64,000 nt of DNA from contig JAUIRK010000176.1 in the NCBI GenBank assembly GCA_030549495.1, positions 166,998 to 230,997 on the forward strand, in the 5' to 3' direction. This DNA comes from Nectonema munidae. Taxonomy: Eukaryota; Nematomorpha; Nectonematoida; Nectonematidae. The notes below the pieces were generated by a model that was given only the letters and a program-made list of their open reading frames with translations, was not told the DNA's origin and did no database searches. The translations under genes were made by a program, and so were the position numbers. Positions 12,967 through 22,940 of the stretch are shown piece by piece; the stretch's first letter is position 1, and each line of letters opens with the position of its first letter.

Positions 12967-13600
12967 TAGTGGCGTAGCTAGTCATGGGCACGAGGGGCCG
13001 TACCCCCCCCCCCCCCTCGATGTTCCTCGTGGTACCCCCAACCCTCACGTACCTTATGTGATATCATACATACATATTTATAATTAAATTTATATATAGT
13101 TGATTTTCTCACAATATATCATGTGCCACACAACATCCATAGAAGACTTTAATAATAAAGAATAACTATCTCCATACTTTTTCTGTTAGTTTGTATTAGA
13201 ACTCTTCACAGTTTGACGTCACAACATAAACGGATGAGTGCCATAACAACGATATGTTCAAAACCATGCATTTTCTCTCAGCAATGTAATTTTATTAGAG
13301 TTGCTTGCATAATTTATTATCAAAGATGATCCTCTTTTACATCATCATCATTTTCACATAACTTTATTTTCTTTTTTTATTATTCTATGTGTAGGTTGTT
13401 GTTTTGGTTGTAGGTTATTCTGTGTGAATCACCCCTTTGTGGCTATATTTTTTTAAAAGTCAAAAAGTTGTTTAAAAACGAACATGCCTTTGTGGTTGAT
13501 TTCCAAATCAACAAGCTACAATTATTATACATAAATAGATATGTATAAAAGGTGTATTTTTATTTATAAAAAATTTTCAATGGCGCCCCCCCCCCTCCAG
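12967..13600. mobile_element. Non-autonomous hAT-like (MITE) remnant
   Basis: The left end TAGTGGCGTAGCTAG is a one-base variant of the CAGTGGCGTAGCTAG type of hAT terminal repeat. It is followed by a GGGGCC segment and 14 C residues (13003-13016). A second C run follows TGGCG at 13581-13595. The interior is AT-rich with no transposase coding. The right boundary and target duplication are not clear, so the end coordinate is approximate. Confidence 0.4.
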
Positions 13601-13645
13601 AGCCTCCCTCCTCCTCCTATTATCTTTTTTCCCTCTAATCTCTGT

Positions 13646-13666
13646 GTTTCAAGCGAAGCGAGAAAC
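13646..13666. repeat. Small hairpin motif, copy 3
   Basis: Five-base stem GTTTC/GAAAC around the loop AAGCGAAGCGA. Compared with copy 1 (GTCTC/GAGAC), the third stem pair changed from C-G to T-A on both arms while the loop stayed almost identical. Paired change is what a conserved fold would leave. Confidence 0.5.
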
Positions 13667-14102
13667 GATGACGGGAGCAGCTTTATTTAAAGAAAAGCGT
13701 GTTAAAAGAAACGAGATGTTCTCCCCCCATGTCCTTATAAAATAATTCATATATATTATTTGCGAATATTGGGATAAATCTATTAATATATGATTAATAA
13801 AAATTTCATCCTCCCTTTGACGCACTTACCCTAAGAACTTACTAGTTATTATTACATTAGTATATTACAGTTTTATAGTAGGTAGAAAGGTAGGTTTATT
13901 TTTTATCACTCTATGAAATAGGGCCAAATTGTAACTTGAAATGTTTTAGCTTTAACCAACGAACTTTAACCATTTAAACTTTTTTTTCATAGTGTCAATA
14001 AAAGTATAGAATGTATTTTTAACATAGAAATCTAATATTGACCATATAAGCCTTTGATTTCTATGTGATGTGATATATTTAAACTTATAACTTTAACTTA
14101 TA
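13667..14102. other. Non-coding stretch
   Basis: AT-rich filler. No gene or recognisable repeat was seen. Confidence 0.4.
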
Positions 14103-14128
14103 TTCTTCTTCTTCTTCTTCTTCTTCTT
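14103..14128. repeat. (TTC)n microsatellite
   Basis: Nearly nine uninterrupted TTC units in otherwise AT-rich DNA. Confidence 0.9.
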
Positions 14129-14544
14129 ATAAAGTTGTTTTTTTGGAACAAAACTTTCGAAATGATATTTTTTAATGTTTTCTATTTTTAGAAGAAACAG
14201 AAGAAATTTATTTGGCAAAATAAACGATACTAAATTACAGTAAAAAAATTAATAGTTAAAGCTGTTCATTAATTCAACAAAAAAAACTAAATATAATAAG
14301 TCTTAAAACGCGAGGATATTCAAAAGGGTGCGTACACTCAAAAACACTTCAATATAATTAAAATTACTTAAAATTAAAAAGAATATTAAATAAATGCTTA
14401 AAATAAAAAGATACACAGATATTTAAGTTTGAACGAGGCCGTAATAGAGTATTGTTATATATTTTTATATCTCCCGTATTCTTCCAAGGCCACACATATT
14501 AGTAATTATTCAAATTTAAAAATTATTTTGTTTTATCAAACTTA

Positions 14545-15930
14545 CTATTAATAATTATGTCATTATTTAGAAATAATTATTATATTTTAAGTTATTTTTA
14601 TAATATAAACAATTTTAATTAAAAAAAATAGAATAAATAACATAATTTTAGAATAAAATATTATTCTATATAGCTATGTTGAGTTTTTGTTTGTATATAA
14701 ATAATATTTAAAATTTTTCTTCAAATAAAAAATCTCAACCTCAATGATTTTTAGGGTCTACCTCTCAATCTAACCGTTGAAGTTTAGGAATTATAGAATA
14801 CAATATTATTCAATATTGCTATGTTGAGTTTTTGTTTGTATATAAATAATATTTAAAAATTTTCTTAACAAATAAAAAATTTCAACCTCAATGATTTTTA
14901 GGGTCTACCTCTCAGCTTAACCGTGGAAGTTCAGGAGTTCAATCCCACAAGCCCCGGACTCTTAAAAACAAAATTACAAAATCAAGCATATTGTGAGCAT
15001 ATAACCTTATAGGAGAAATTTTTTTTCAGCAATACAAACTTTAAAACTATAAGGGCCACATTAATTTAAGGCTCTTTTTTCGAAAAGGAAAAAATTGGCC
15101 ATTTTTTTCGGCAGCTCGCGTTAAATAGTCAAAATTTGTGATTTCTATACAAAAGTATAGGTAAAAGTATTCTTGAAATGGTTAATAAATGAATGAAAAT
15201 CTTTATAAGCAAGAGCGCCTGATTTAATATGAGTAGTTGCTAAAGTGGAAAGAGATTAAGATTATTATATCAAATTCAAATAAAAGTAATAAAAAAGAAT
15301 AATGAGAGAATAAGGTGACACATCATGATTTGTTATTAGATGGACACGAGAAAACAGATATTTTAGAAAGTTTAAAAGTTGGAGTCGTTTGGAATCTAGC
15401 GTATAAACAAAGTCAGGATTTTTATTCAATAAGCCAAGGTGGCGTATATTATTTCTCATTCCGTTAAAAAATTGAGATATGAGAAAGATAAAAACTTTGC
15501 AAGCAAAGAGTAAAGTATTATGTTTAAATATTTAAAAATGTCAACGTTGGGGAATGTTGTAAGGAGGATCCCCAGGATGAGTATTCAATGTTTTATGATA
15601 ATTTGTTAGTAATTGTGATGCACTTTTAAATGTATAGAGAATGAGTTAGTGGTAATCCCAATTTATATGAAATAGTGCAATTAAAATAGAGTGAGACTTT
15701 TTACCCAAATACCCCCAAATATACCCAAACCGAACAAAACAAATTTAAATATACATTAAAGAATTATTCTCAGCATAAAAGTAAAATAAATTATTAATTT
15801 TAAATTAAATTATAAAAAATTTAAAAATAATGCTATGTCAAATTTTTTTTAATTAAAATTGTTTATTTATATTATAACAATAACTTAAAATATAATATTT
15901 TTTTGTAGATAATAATATAATTATTTTATA
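14545..15930. repeat. Segment bounded by a long inverted repeat (arms about 85 bp)
   Basis: The left arm (about 14545-14635) is the imperfect reverse complement of the right arm (about 15843-15930). Both contain, in the appropriate orientation, AATTAAAATTGTTTAT, ATAACTTAAAATATAAT and ATAATTATT. The 1.2 kb between the arms has no coding capacity but contains a 145-bp tandem duplication. This could be a decayed foldback or MITE-like element. AT-richness lowers certainty, but order and spacing of several blocks are conserved. Confidence 0.5.
14652..14943 (+). repeat. Tandem duplication, two units of about 145 bp
   Basis: The block GCTATGTTGAGTTTTTGTTT begins at 14673 and again at 14818, an offset of 145. 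Both units go on with TATATAAATAATATTTAAAA, then AACCTCAATGATTTTTAGGG, then TCTACCTCTCA and a TTTAACCG-like segment. The second unit continues into AGGAGTTCAATCCCAC. The copies differ at several sites, so the duplication is not new. Confidence 0.8.
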
Positions 15931-16420
15931 ATGTACCTCTCAGCGGGTGTTGAGAAAAATTGCCCACATGTGCCCAAAAACGCCCACCTTTATTTTCTTC
16001 ATGGAAAAAAATAAAATTTTCAATAATAAAATGAAAAAAAGTGCATAAAGTTTTTTTTCAAGTTTTAAAATATTTTTGAGTAGTTTCTTAATTTTTATTT
16101 GATATTAACAAATTTTTTGAATTATTTTTCCTTATTCTCGAACAAACTAATTATCCATTCAATCGACAATTTAAATTTTAAAGATCCAATAGATTTAAAT
16201 AATTGTTTTAAAGATTTAGTAAGCTTAATATCATTTTGTTTAAATTATATCTATTAATTGTATTAAATTATATTATACTATAAAAGATTGAGAAATTTAA
16301 GATCTGTATAAAACAATAAAAAGTAATTTTTTTGATAAATCATAAATACTATTTGCTCTGTATGTGATGATTAAAAATTATAGATACCAACCAAGAAATG
16401 AAATATCTTCAAAAATCTAT
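15931..16420. other. AT-rich non-coding stretch
   Basis: No gene seen. Short runs of CCCA/CCCAAA-type repeats occur here and just upstream (about 15700-15730 and 15960-15990). Confidence 0.4.
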
Positions 16421-16543
16421 AAAGCTGACTTAAAGCCATTATCAACGCCTCTAGATAGAAACTGTTCGTTTAACGCTGCCTTACTCATTTCATTTGGAAA
16501 TGAAAAAATCCTTAGAGTATGGAAAAAGTTTCCCCAACTATAG
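16421..16543 (+). pseudogene. Possible OTU-like protease domain remnant
   Basis: One short open stretch ends at a stop at 16541-16543. It reads STPLDRNCSFNAALLISFGN, reminiscent of the D-G-N-C-L-F-N-A-x-S catalytic-cysteine region of OTU-like proteases, some of which are carried by mobile elements. Nothing recognisable of the rest of such a domain was found nearby. The match is short and the assignment is tentative. Confidence 0.25.
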
Positions 16544-17329
16544 AAGAAGGAATTATCAAACTTTGTATTTAAAATTCTTGGTGTTCAGTTTTAGCAATTA
16601 AAGCAGTTAGTGTTTTTGAAGATCAATTAAGGGGTTTAATTTTTCACCCAATTTATGTATTAATTTTATAATAATCGTACACATAAAATATTCGGAGAGA
16701 TGTACAGTTTGTTCTTCAAATTTTATTCTAGGTTCCATTTTTGCTTGACTTGTAAAGTTATTTTTACTTCGAATGTTTACATTTGGGATCTTATACTTGA
16801 TTAATGATCCAAAGAATATTAATAAAAGTTTGTTTATTTGTGTTAAAAATCTTCGATTGTAAAGCTTGTATTATTACACTCATGTTTTGAACCGCAGATT
16901 TTTTGTATTTTTTTTATATTGTTTAATTTTTAGGTCAAAAGTGTTGATTTGACTCTTCTTTTATGTTCTGTTTTACAAGCTGTTACACGTATAGAATTAT
17001 ATAAAAGTTTTGAAAAAATACTTCCCCATAGAAAACATATTGGAGTATTATCAAATCCCTGCCTAAGTATTTGTTAATTCTAAGTTCGTCAAAAGAATCG
17101 CTTTAAAGCTTAAACGACCAAAATTTTACAAAAGAAAGTCATAAATTATACGGTAAATTCTCTTAAATTTTTTTTAACTCAAATCATAATACTTTATTTA
17201 AGGTTGAAGCAAACAGAAAAGATTCGGGTGGAATTTTTCATCTATTCCTATTTGAATTGATGTTTGGATGTGAATTTACCTTATTATAAGATGTTACAGT
17301 AATAACTGAAAATTGATATTATTTCCTCT
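16544..17329. other. Non-coding stretch
   Basis: No recognisable coding or repeat structure. Confidence 0.4.
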
Positions 17330-17512
17330 TTTTCCTCCTCTTTCATGTATTTATTATATATTGCAAAAGACTCAAAAATGGAATTCAATGGAGTCAATGA
17401 ATCTTTACAACAATTTGGCATATTTAGTCGTGATTTGTCTATTGATAAGCAAATGTTCCCATATTTTTGGTGTCATTCATCGAAACAATTTATTCGAGCG
17501 CGACCGTTATAG
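17330..17512 (+). pseudogene. piggyBac-family transposase, internal fragment (first-Asp region)
   Basis: The frame through 17378-17509 contains FGIFSRDLSIDKQMFPYF followed by CHSSKQFIRARPL. This aligns with the segment around the first catalytic Asp of PGBD2/3-like transposases, whose usual form is LSIDEQM-x-PY-x-GRHSSKQFIRGKP. The Asp is kept, but the adjacent Glu is Lys and the GRH motif is changed. The frame stops at 17510-17512, where the homology ends. It meets a minus-strand N-terminal fragment of the same superfamily at this point. Upstream and downstream parts of the transposase in this orientation are missing. Confidence 0.75.
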
Positions 17513-17835
17513 CCAGATAAAATGAGAATCCCAACAAACTTTTCTAGCCCGTTTTCATTCATAGCAAGACAAAAGTTTTTTTTGATCTGCATACCGATTT
17601 GATTCTTCGACAATGAATTCTTTCATTTTTTCACTAAAGGAATATTTCGAAAATTTCTAGATTTTTTTCCAAATAGGAGCATCTTCTAGAGACTTTTTTC
17701 GCTTTCTTTGATTTTGAGTTTGATTGGAGACACCTTCTTTTTGTTGAACCTCAAATTTTCCTACAACATCGTTTGGAAGATTATCTGAAGCTAAACCAAG
17801 ATTTTCAGATTCGTTATCATAAAAAAGTAAAATAG
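17508..17835 (-). pseudogene. piggyBac-family transposase, N-terminal fragment, inverted relative to its neighbour
   Basis: Read on the minus strand from about 17835, it shows an acidic leader (DNESENLGLASDNLPNDVVG), a basic RKRKKS segment, then KMKEFIVEESNRYADQKK and, after a frame change, NENGLEKFVGILILSGYN. This is the order expected of a piggyBac N-terminal region, ending at the family's F-x-GIL-x-LSGY helix. One nonsense codon follows PIWKK and there is one frameshift after QKKLL. The homology stops at about 17508, exactly where the + strand fragment ends. The two may be one element rearranged by deletion with inversion, or two truncated insertions. Confidence 0.7.
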
Positions 17836-18298
17836 TCTAGTAATTAGTTTTAGTCATAAAATTGTAAAGTTAAAAATCTTTCAAAGTTTCTTTCTCTTAA
17901 GTTTATTTTTTAAAACTTTTATTCATTTATATTTTAATTCTATTTTTAATAATCATTTATATATGTTTAAATATATACGAAAGTTATTATATAAATTATT
18001 TACAATTGTTGTGGACTGCATAAGATACACAATTTTTATTCTCAATGTAATTAATTGAATGATCCTTTTTCAAAAATATAAATTTATCGAAAATTTTTAT
18101 TTGAGCTGAAAAGATTTTAGTCGTTCTTCTATTATCTTCTATTTTGTGATTTTTTTATGGAAATTATTCACAAATATAGTATTCCTCGACATTTCTCGCC
18201 TTGAATTTCGCAGCTTCTATGCATATCCTATGTTTTTCAAAAGTTAATATCCCGTGTCCCCAAGCCATCGCGACACTTAAAATAATAAGACTGGTTTC
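17836..18298. other. Non-coding stretch
   Basis: AT-rich. It may include the 5' part of the inverted piggyBac fragment, but no terminal repeat is identifiable. Confidence 0.4.
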
Positions 18299-19260
18299 AT
18301 AAGTTTAAGTAAGTAAGTTTATTTAAATAAAATGAAAATATTAATAAGAATGAACAGAGATATAAGGTAATTTTATACTGAATATTGATGAAAATATATG
18401 TATTCAAAAGAAATGAAGTGTGAAATCTAAAGGTTTATGCAAACCGCTGTAAGATTTCCAACATCAAGTATTATATTTTATATATCAGAAAGAGTAAGAA
18501 GAGAAGTGTTACTACTACTAGAGAAATATGTATTCAATTCAGCAAAATTAAACAAAAAATCATTTTGATTGATTCATAATTCATAATAGTTTGTATTAAA
18601 CTTGACCCTTTCAACTTCTTTTTGCACTGATGGACAAGCGAAATCAAATGCTGAATGATCAGTTTTTTCACGACAAAAAAAACTTACAAGTTGCGCACGT
18701 TAATTGATTAGAAGCCATATCACAAGAACTACCATTGTGATTTTTATAACAGTACCTACAAATAGGTTTTCTAGTACACTTTGATGCCTTGTGTCCAAAC
18801 AGACAGCAGTTTGAGCACTGTTTGTACAATATGTAAGGATAAAGCTTATAACTATTCAAATCAATGTAAACTACAAACTTATTTTTTTGAAAGAAATTGA
18901 AAATTTTACTAGACACTACAAAAACTAAAAGTTTACAATCTTGAGACCTTAACTTTTTAGAAAACAGAAATCTAAAAATCTCACCTTGTTCTTTCAAACT
19001 TTTAAGGCTAGGATTTTTAGAAAACATTGATTCTAAAATCTCTTCATCAGATATTTTACATGAAAAATTGAGACTTAGTTTAGGCAAAAACTTTCTAGCC
19101 GGATCAACTTTAAGCTTCAGAAGCTCTCTGTATACTTTGAGGGTCACTAAACTTAAAGCAATACTTGTTTTTCATTTTTTTCACAGAACTAACTTGAACG
19201 TCTTTCAGCACTTTTGAAGACTTTTCAAAAACATTATCATCGGCATCAGATTTTGAAACG
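18299..19260 (-). mobile_element. Jockey/CR1-like LINE copy lacking ORF2 (ORF1 joined to 3' end)
   Basis: The element lies on the minus strand. Its 3' terminus (at low coordinates) has AATAAA followed by (CTTA)n. It shares this end, and an internal block that on the + strand reads AAAGGTTTATGCAAACCGC, with the LINE copy ending at 22941. The only coding part is an ORF1 that ends at 18574, about 275 bases from the terminus. No reverse transcriptase lies between them, although the second copy shows ORF2 directly upstream of the same 3' region. The copy is therefore an internal deletion or an ORF1-only derivative. Confidence 0.7.
18574..19260 (-). pseudogene. LINE ORF1 (gag-like, zinc-knuckle RNA-binding protein), frameshifted
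   Basis: The main frame spans 19147-18668. It has a central region like the nucleic-acid-binding domain of Jockey/I-type ORF1 proteins, then zinc knuckles CSNCCLFGHKASKC (CX2CX4HX4C) and CRYCYKNHNGSSC (CX2CX3HX4C). A third Cys-rich knuckle begins CATC and, after a frameshift near 18670, continues as FFCREKTDHSAFDFACP, ending with KFNTNYYEL and the stop at 18574-18576. Upstream, another frame (about 19260-19135) continues the protein with a KKMKNKYCFKFSDPQS stretch, so there is a second frameshift near 19140. The family uses this protein to coat and chaperone element RNA. The N-terminus is not defined. Confidence 0.75.
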
Positions 19261-20285
19261 TAAAAACAAAAGTTGTTGACAAAAAAGTATGGAAATTAAA
19301 ATGATTAATTACCAACTTTTAGAATATTTGAAGAGACTTTGAAAATATTGAAAAAACGATAAATATGATAGCGTTTTTATCAAGATATAATAGAAACTTT
19401 GATTTGTATCGTCCCAGCAACTTTCTATCACAATTTTTCATCAGTAAAAAAACCACTACTGGTTGTCTAATTAATTGTCAAGACCTTTGTAAATAATTTT
19501 CCTAACTCAACATCAGATCAAATGGCGCTATTAAAAGGAGTTGTATCGCTTTTATTTTACATTGATTTATTTTCTATGTCAAGAAAACTTTCAACAATCT
19601 TAGGAGAGTTTTGTAAAAAAGCTGGTCTTCATCAGAATTGTTTATATGTGTGAAAAAAATCTAATTTGAGGATTTTCACTTTTCACGGTTCTGTTTGGAA
19701 CACCTCAACCGCCGTAAATTTGTTACTTGAACTTAGGTCAAAGCTCAGCAAATTTTAAAAATTTCAAAATAATATTTTTTATAGATTCAAAAATACCATT
19801 TTTTTAAAGATATTATGTATATATTCTGTTAGTTATTAAAAATGTAAAAATTATATTTATTGATTAAAACTTTTTTTTATATTTACTTAAAATTTTCTAT
19901 TTTTTTGAAAAACATTAATGATATAAAATAAACTGAATAACTTTGGGCAAGTATATGTCTTTAGTGTTAGTGCTAAAAGGCTTACATACATCAATATTTT
20001 TACAAATATCCCTGTAAAGTGTCTTTTCAAACACATTTCCCAACACACTCATATATATATTTTTATATAAAATATCACTAAGCATATTAATCAAGATTTG
20101 TATATGATATGTGTGATTTCAATAATTTTTATGCATTTATTTTTTACTTCTTTTTCCCACTAAAACTTTCTCTTGTATGTCTACTTCCACTGATTCTTCA
20201 AACGTTACTCTAAGAATTCAAAAAACCAAAGATTCTTATATTTCAACTTCTAAAAATGACTGGCGTACAACTTCTCCATCATGAG
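19261..20285. other. Non-coding stretch
   Basis: AT-rich. It may contain the 5' region of the LINE copy. No gene seen. Confidence 0.4.
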
Positions 20286-20289
20286 TACA

Positions 20290-21496
20290 CATACAGTCAG
20301 AAAACCTTTATTAATTCCTATTCTTGAAACTTGTTATTTAAATGAAAGTCCTCTTTTTGATTTTTGCTTTCTCGATGTTTTGAAACAAATGTTAAAATCT
20401 ACTAATATAAATTAAAAAAATAGGTTCAGTAATTTTAAAGAATTTGAATTGAAAGATATCAAAAAGTATTTAGGCGTACATTTGTTGATGAATACCGATA
20501 AAGGTCAGCACCTCAGACAACAAGATTTTATTACAAGAAAACAAACATATGTTGAGGACATTTACATTGTGAATATCGATTGTCTTACGTATACAGATTT
20601 CAAGTTTGGTAGATTTGTTACAAGAGGTGAAGAAGAGTGGGTGTACTCTCTTGATAAAATGGGAACAAAAAAAATTTAATTTAACGGTACGTTCCTGAAA
20701 AACAGAATTGGTAAAAACATTTCAAAAGATTTGATAGACAAATGTCTAGCAAACACAACTAGAAATTTTGACAGAAAATTTTTGGTTTTAGAAAAAAGTT
20801 TTAATAATAACAACAGAAAATTTCAATTTTCTTGTTTTCATGATAAGAAAGGTAAAAAAAAGTTTTATTCATAACAACAGATCCTCTTCAATTTGGCGAG
20901 GATAATTTTAGTAAATTTAGATTGGAAACTAATAAAGTCCCTGACCAAGTTAAATACTATAATACATCAATGGATCATGTTGATTAGTTTTTACAATTTT
21001 ACACCACTTCACAGTTTTTCATTACACATATTCGATGTTTTAGTTCATAATTCCTGGGTTTTTGGAAAATTAAAAAAGAGATGAATAGATTTCAAGAAAA
21101 TATGGAAAGAATCGAAAAAGATGCCTATACGGACTTCATTAGAAATCTAGGATTTTGCTTGATTGCAACAACACAATTACACAAAGATCACATTTGTTCA
21201 CAAGAAGATCTTTGAACGTTCACAAGAAGAGATTTGTTCAAAGATCACAACAGTTACACAAAAAAAAACAACAAGCAATTACACAAAGATCATGATTAGG
21301 TTTGTACACTCAACGTTCGATTAAAAGAAAGCTCGAAAACTCTGAGGAAAATAAAATAAGGCAATGCTACTACAAAGAACACAAAAGTCAAAATAAAGTT
21401 TTGACTACTTGCCTTATCTGTAAAAAAAATGCATACACGCCCCATTTCAAAATATTTTGTAATGAATGTTATGGAAAAATTTATATGAAGTTATAA
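20290..21496 (+). pseudogene. piggyBac-family transposase, third subfamily, heavily decayed
   Basis: The N-terminal piece is around 20297-20679, with one nonsense codon in ESPLFDFCFLDVLKQML...SNFKEF and then LKDIKKYLGVHLLM, the family's first conserved helix. A middle piece reads GTFLKNRIGKNISKDL (about 20690-20750) and matches the GT-x-RKNRKG-x-PK-x-L segment. Next comes VPDQVKYYNTSMDHVD (about 20938-20985), equivalent to the YN-x2-MGGVD motif with the third Asp, followed in another frame by HIFDVLVHNSWVFGKLKK. The C-terminal zinc motif is at 21302-21496: CLICKKN...FCNECYGK. The region with the first two catalytic Asp residues is deleted, and several frame changes occur. A 105-bp local duplication of CAATTACACAAAGATCA (21173 and 21272) lies before the C-terminal piece. 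Confidence 0.7.
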
Positions 21497-22339
21497 ATTT
21501 ATTGAACATCTGAATAAAGTTTTGTTACACTCTGAGAAGTTTATTATAAAGATTATTTTTAAAAGTTTGATCAAGTTTTTTTATATATACAATAAAATTT
21601 TCAAAGTTTTCTTTTGTTCATTTATTAATATTTTTATCATTTCCTTCATTTTTCTTCAGGTTTATAAGTTTCAAACATCTTGAAACTCAAAAATACCCTA
21701 CTATATGGAAAATTTTGTCCATGTATGAACAATGAAGATGAAATAGCTAAAATCAATGAATAATAAAAAAATACTAATAGATACTTTAGTAAGATGATAA
21801 AATGAGTAAATAGCATGAGACCAACTATGGAAACGTCTACAAACAACGTTGGTGTCGTTCAGAACTATTTTTTAAATTTAACATGGTCGACAAAAAAATA
21901 TTTTATATAAAATAATTTTGCTATTTAGTGAACAATTAAACTCAAAGATAGAAAAAAAATTTTGTTTTGATACTTAAATCAGCAATATTTTATAAAAATC
22001 AATATAGTTAAAAATTGAAAACATAAAAATATAAAATTTCCCTTGAAAATGGAACTAATTTTTGAAAAAATACCTAATAGAAGACTTTTTGATAGTAACT
22101 CAATTGAATAATAAATTGTTTTGATCAAAAAATATAAAAACACTAGCAAAAGGTCGAAATGACCTATTGCTGTCTCATACATATCATGAACTAGCTGTCC
22201 CACGAGTTATAAGAAAATTTTTTCAAGATTGATTATTATTGTTTAAAAATAAAATCAAGTATCTAGAATTTAAAATAATGCAGAATCTATATTATCGTAA
22301 AAATGCTTTTGGCAAAAATAGAAAATTTTACACTCTCTC
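21497..22339. other. Non-coding stretch
   Basis: AT-rich. Open frames on the minus strand (21646-21846, 21979-22203) are hydrophobic and low in complexity, as expected by chance. Confidence 0.4.
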
Positions 22340-22700
22340 CCATAAACTAGTATATATTTTAATATAGTTTTTGTTATCTTAACAAAATATTTTTACAATT
22401 TACATTTAAAATTGAATAAATTTTTTTTCTCAATTCATTTTTCAATTAAAAAAACATATATTTTTCTCTGAGTTTTTTTTCCATTAAAATGATAGATTTC
22501 TAATTATTATTTAGCTCAATATTTTTTTCTTTTAGGTCACTTTTTAATATAAAAAGTCAATTATTTGACAATTTTTGGGCTAATTTTTAACTGCCCTACT
22601 GATTACAGAATAATTTTTTAGGTCAATTTTGTTACAAATTTACTTTTTGAAGTCGTTAGATCAATTTTTGGAGGATTTATAGGTTAATTTTTGTTGCCCC
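22340..22700 (-). repeat. Dispersed repeat, copy 2 (inverted relative to 2959-3270)
   Basis: Reverse-complement relative of 2959-3270. The sharp boundary is at 22697-22700 (CCCC on the + strand), corresponding to GGGG at 2959-2962. Similarity runs for roughly 300 bases and fades near 22340. Family not recognised. Confidence 0.7.
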
Positions 22701-22940
22701 TTTATAAGTAAAGAATTTAATCAATAGATTATAATTGTATATGCATATGAATGTGTGTAGTTTTTTATTAAATATTATTTTTTTCTGAATATTTTTTTAT
22801 AGTTTTTAAGATCATCACTTTCGCAGGGTTTTCTAACACTTTCTTGATGTTGACCACTAAAAAAAATGGAAAATATCATGGGTCACCCACAAAAACTTGA
22901 TTTAGGCATTTAATCTTGCAAAACATGATATGCTTCTGGT
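22701..22940. other. Non-coding stretch
   Basis: Nothing recognised between the dispersed repeat and the LINE 3' end. Confidence 0.4.

Noticed and set aside
14905-14960. tRNA-derived SINE (B-box-like AGTTCAATCCCAC)
   Set aside because: No A box at proper spacing and no tRNA fold; the segment is part of a 145-bp tandem duplication.
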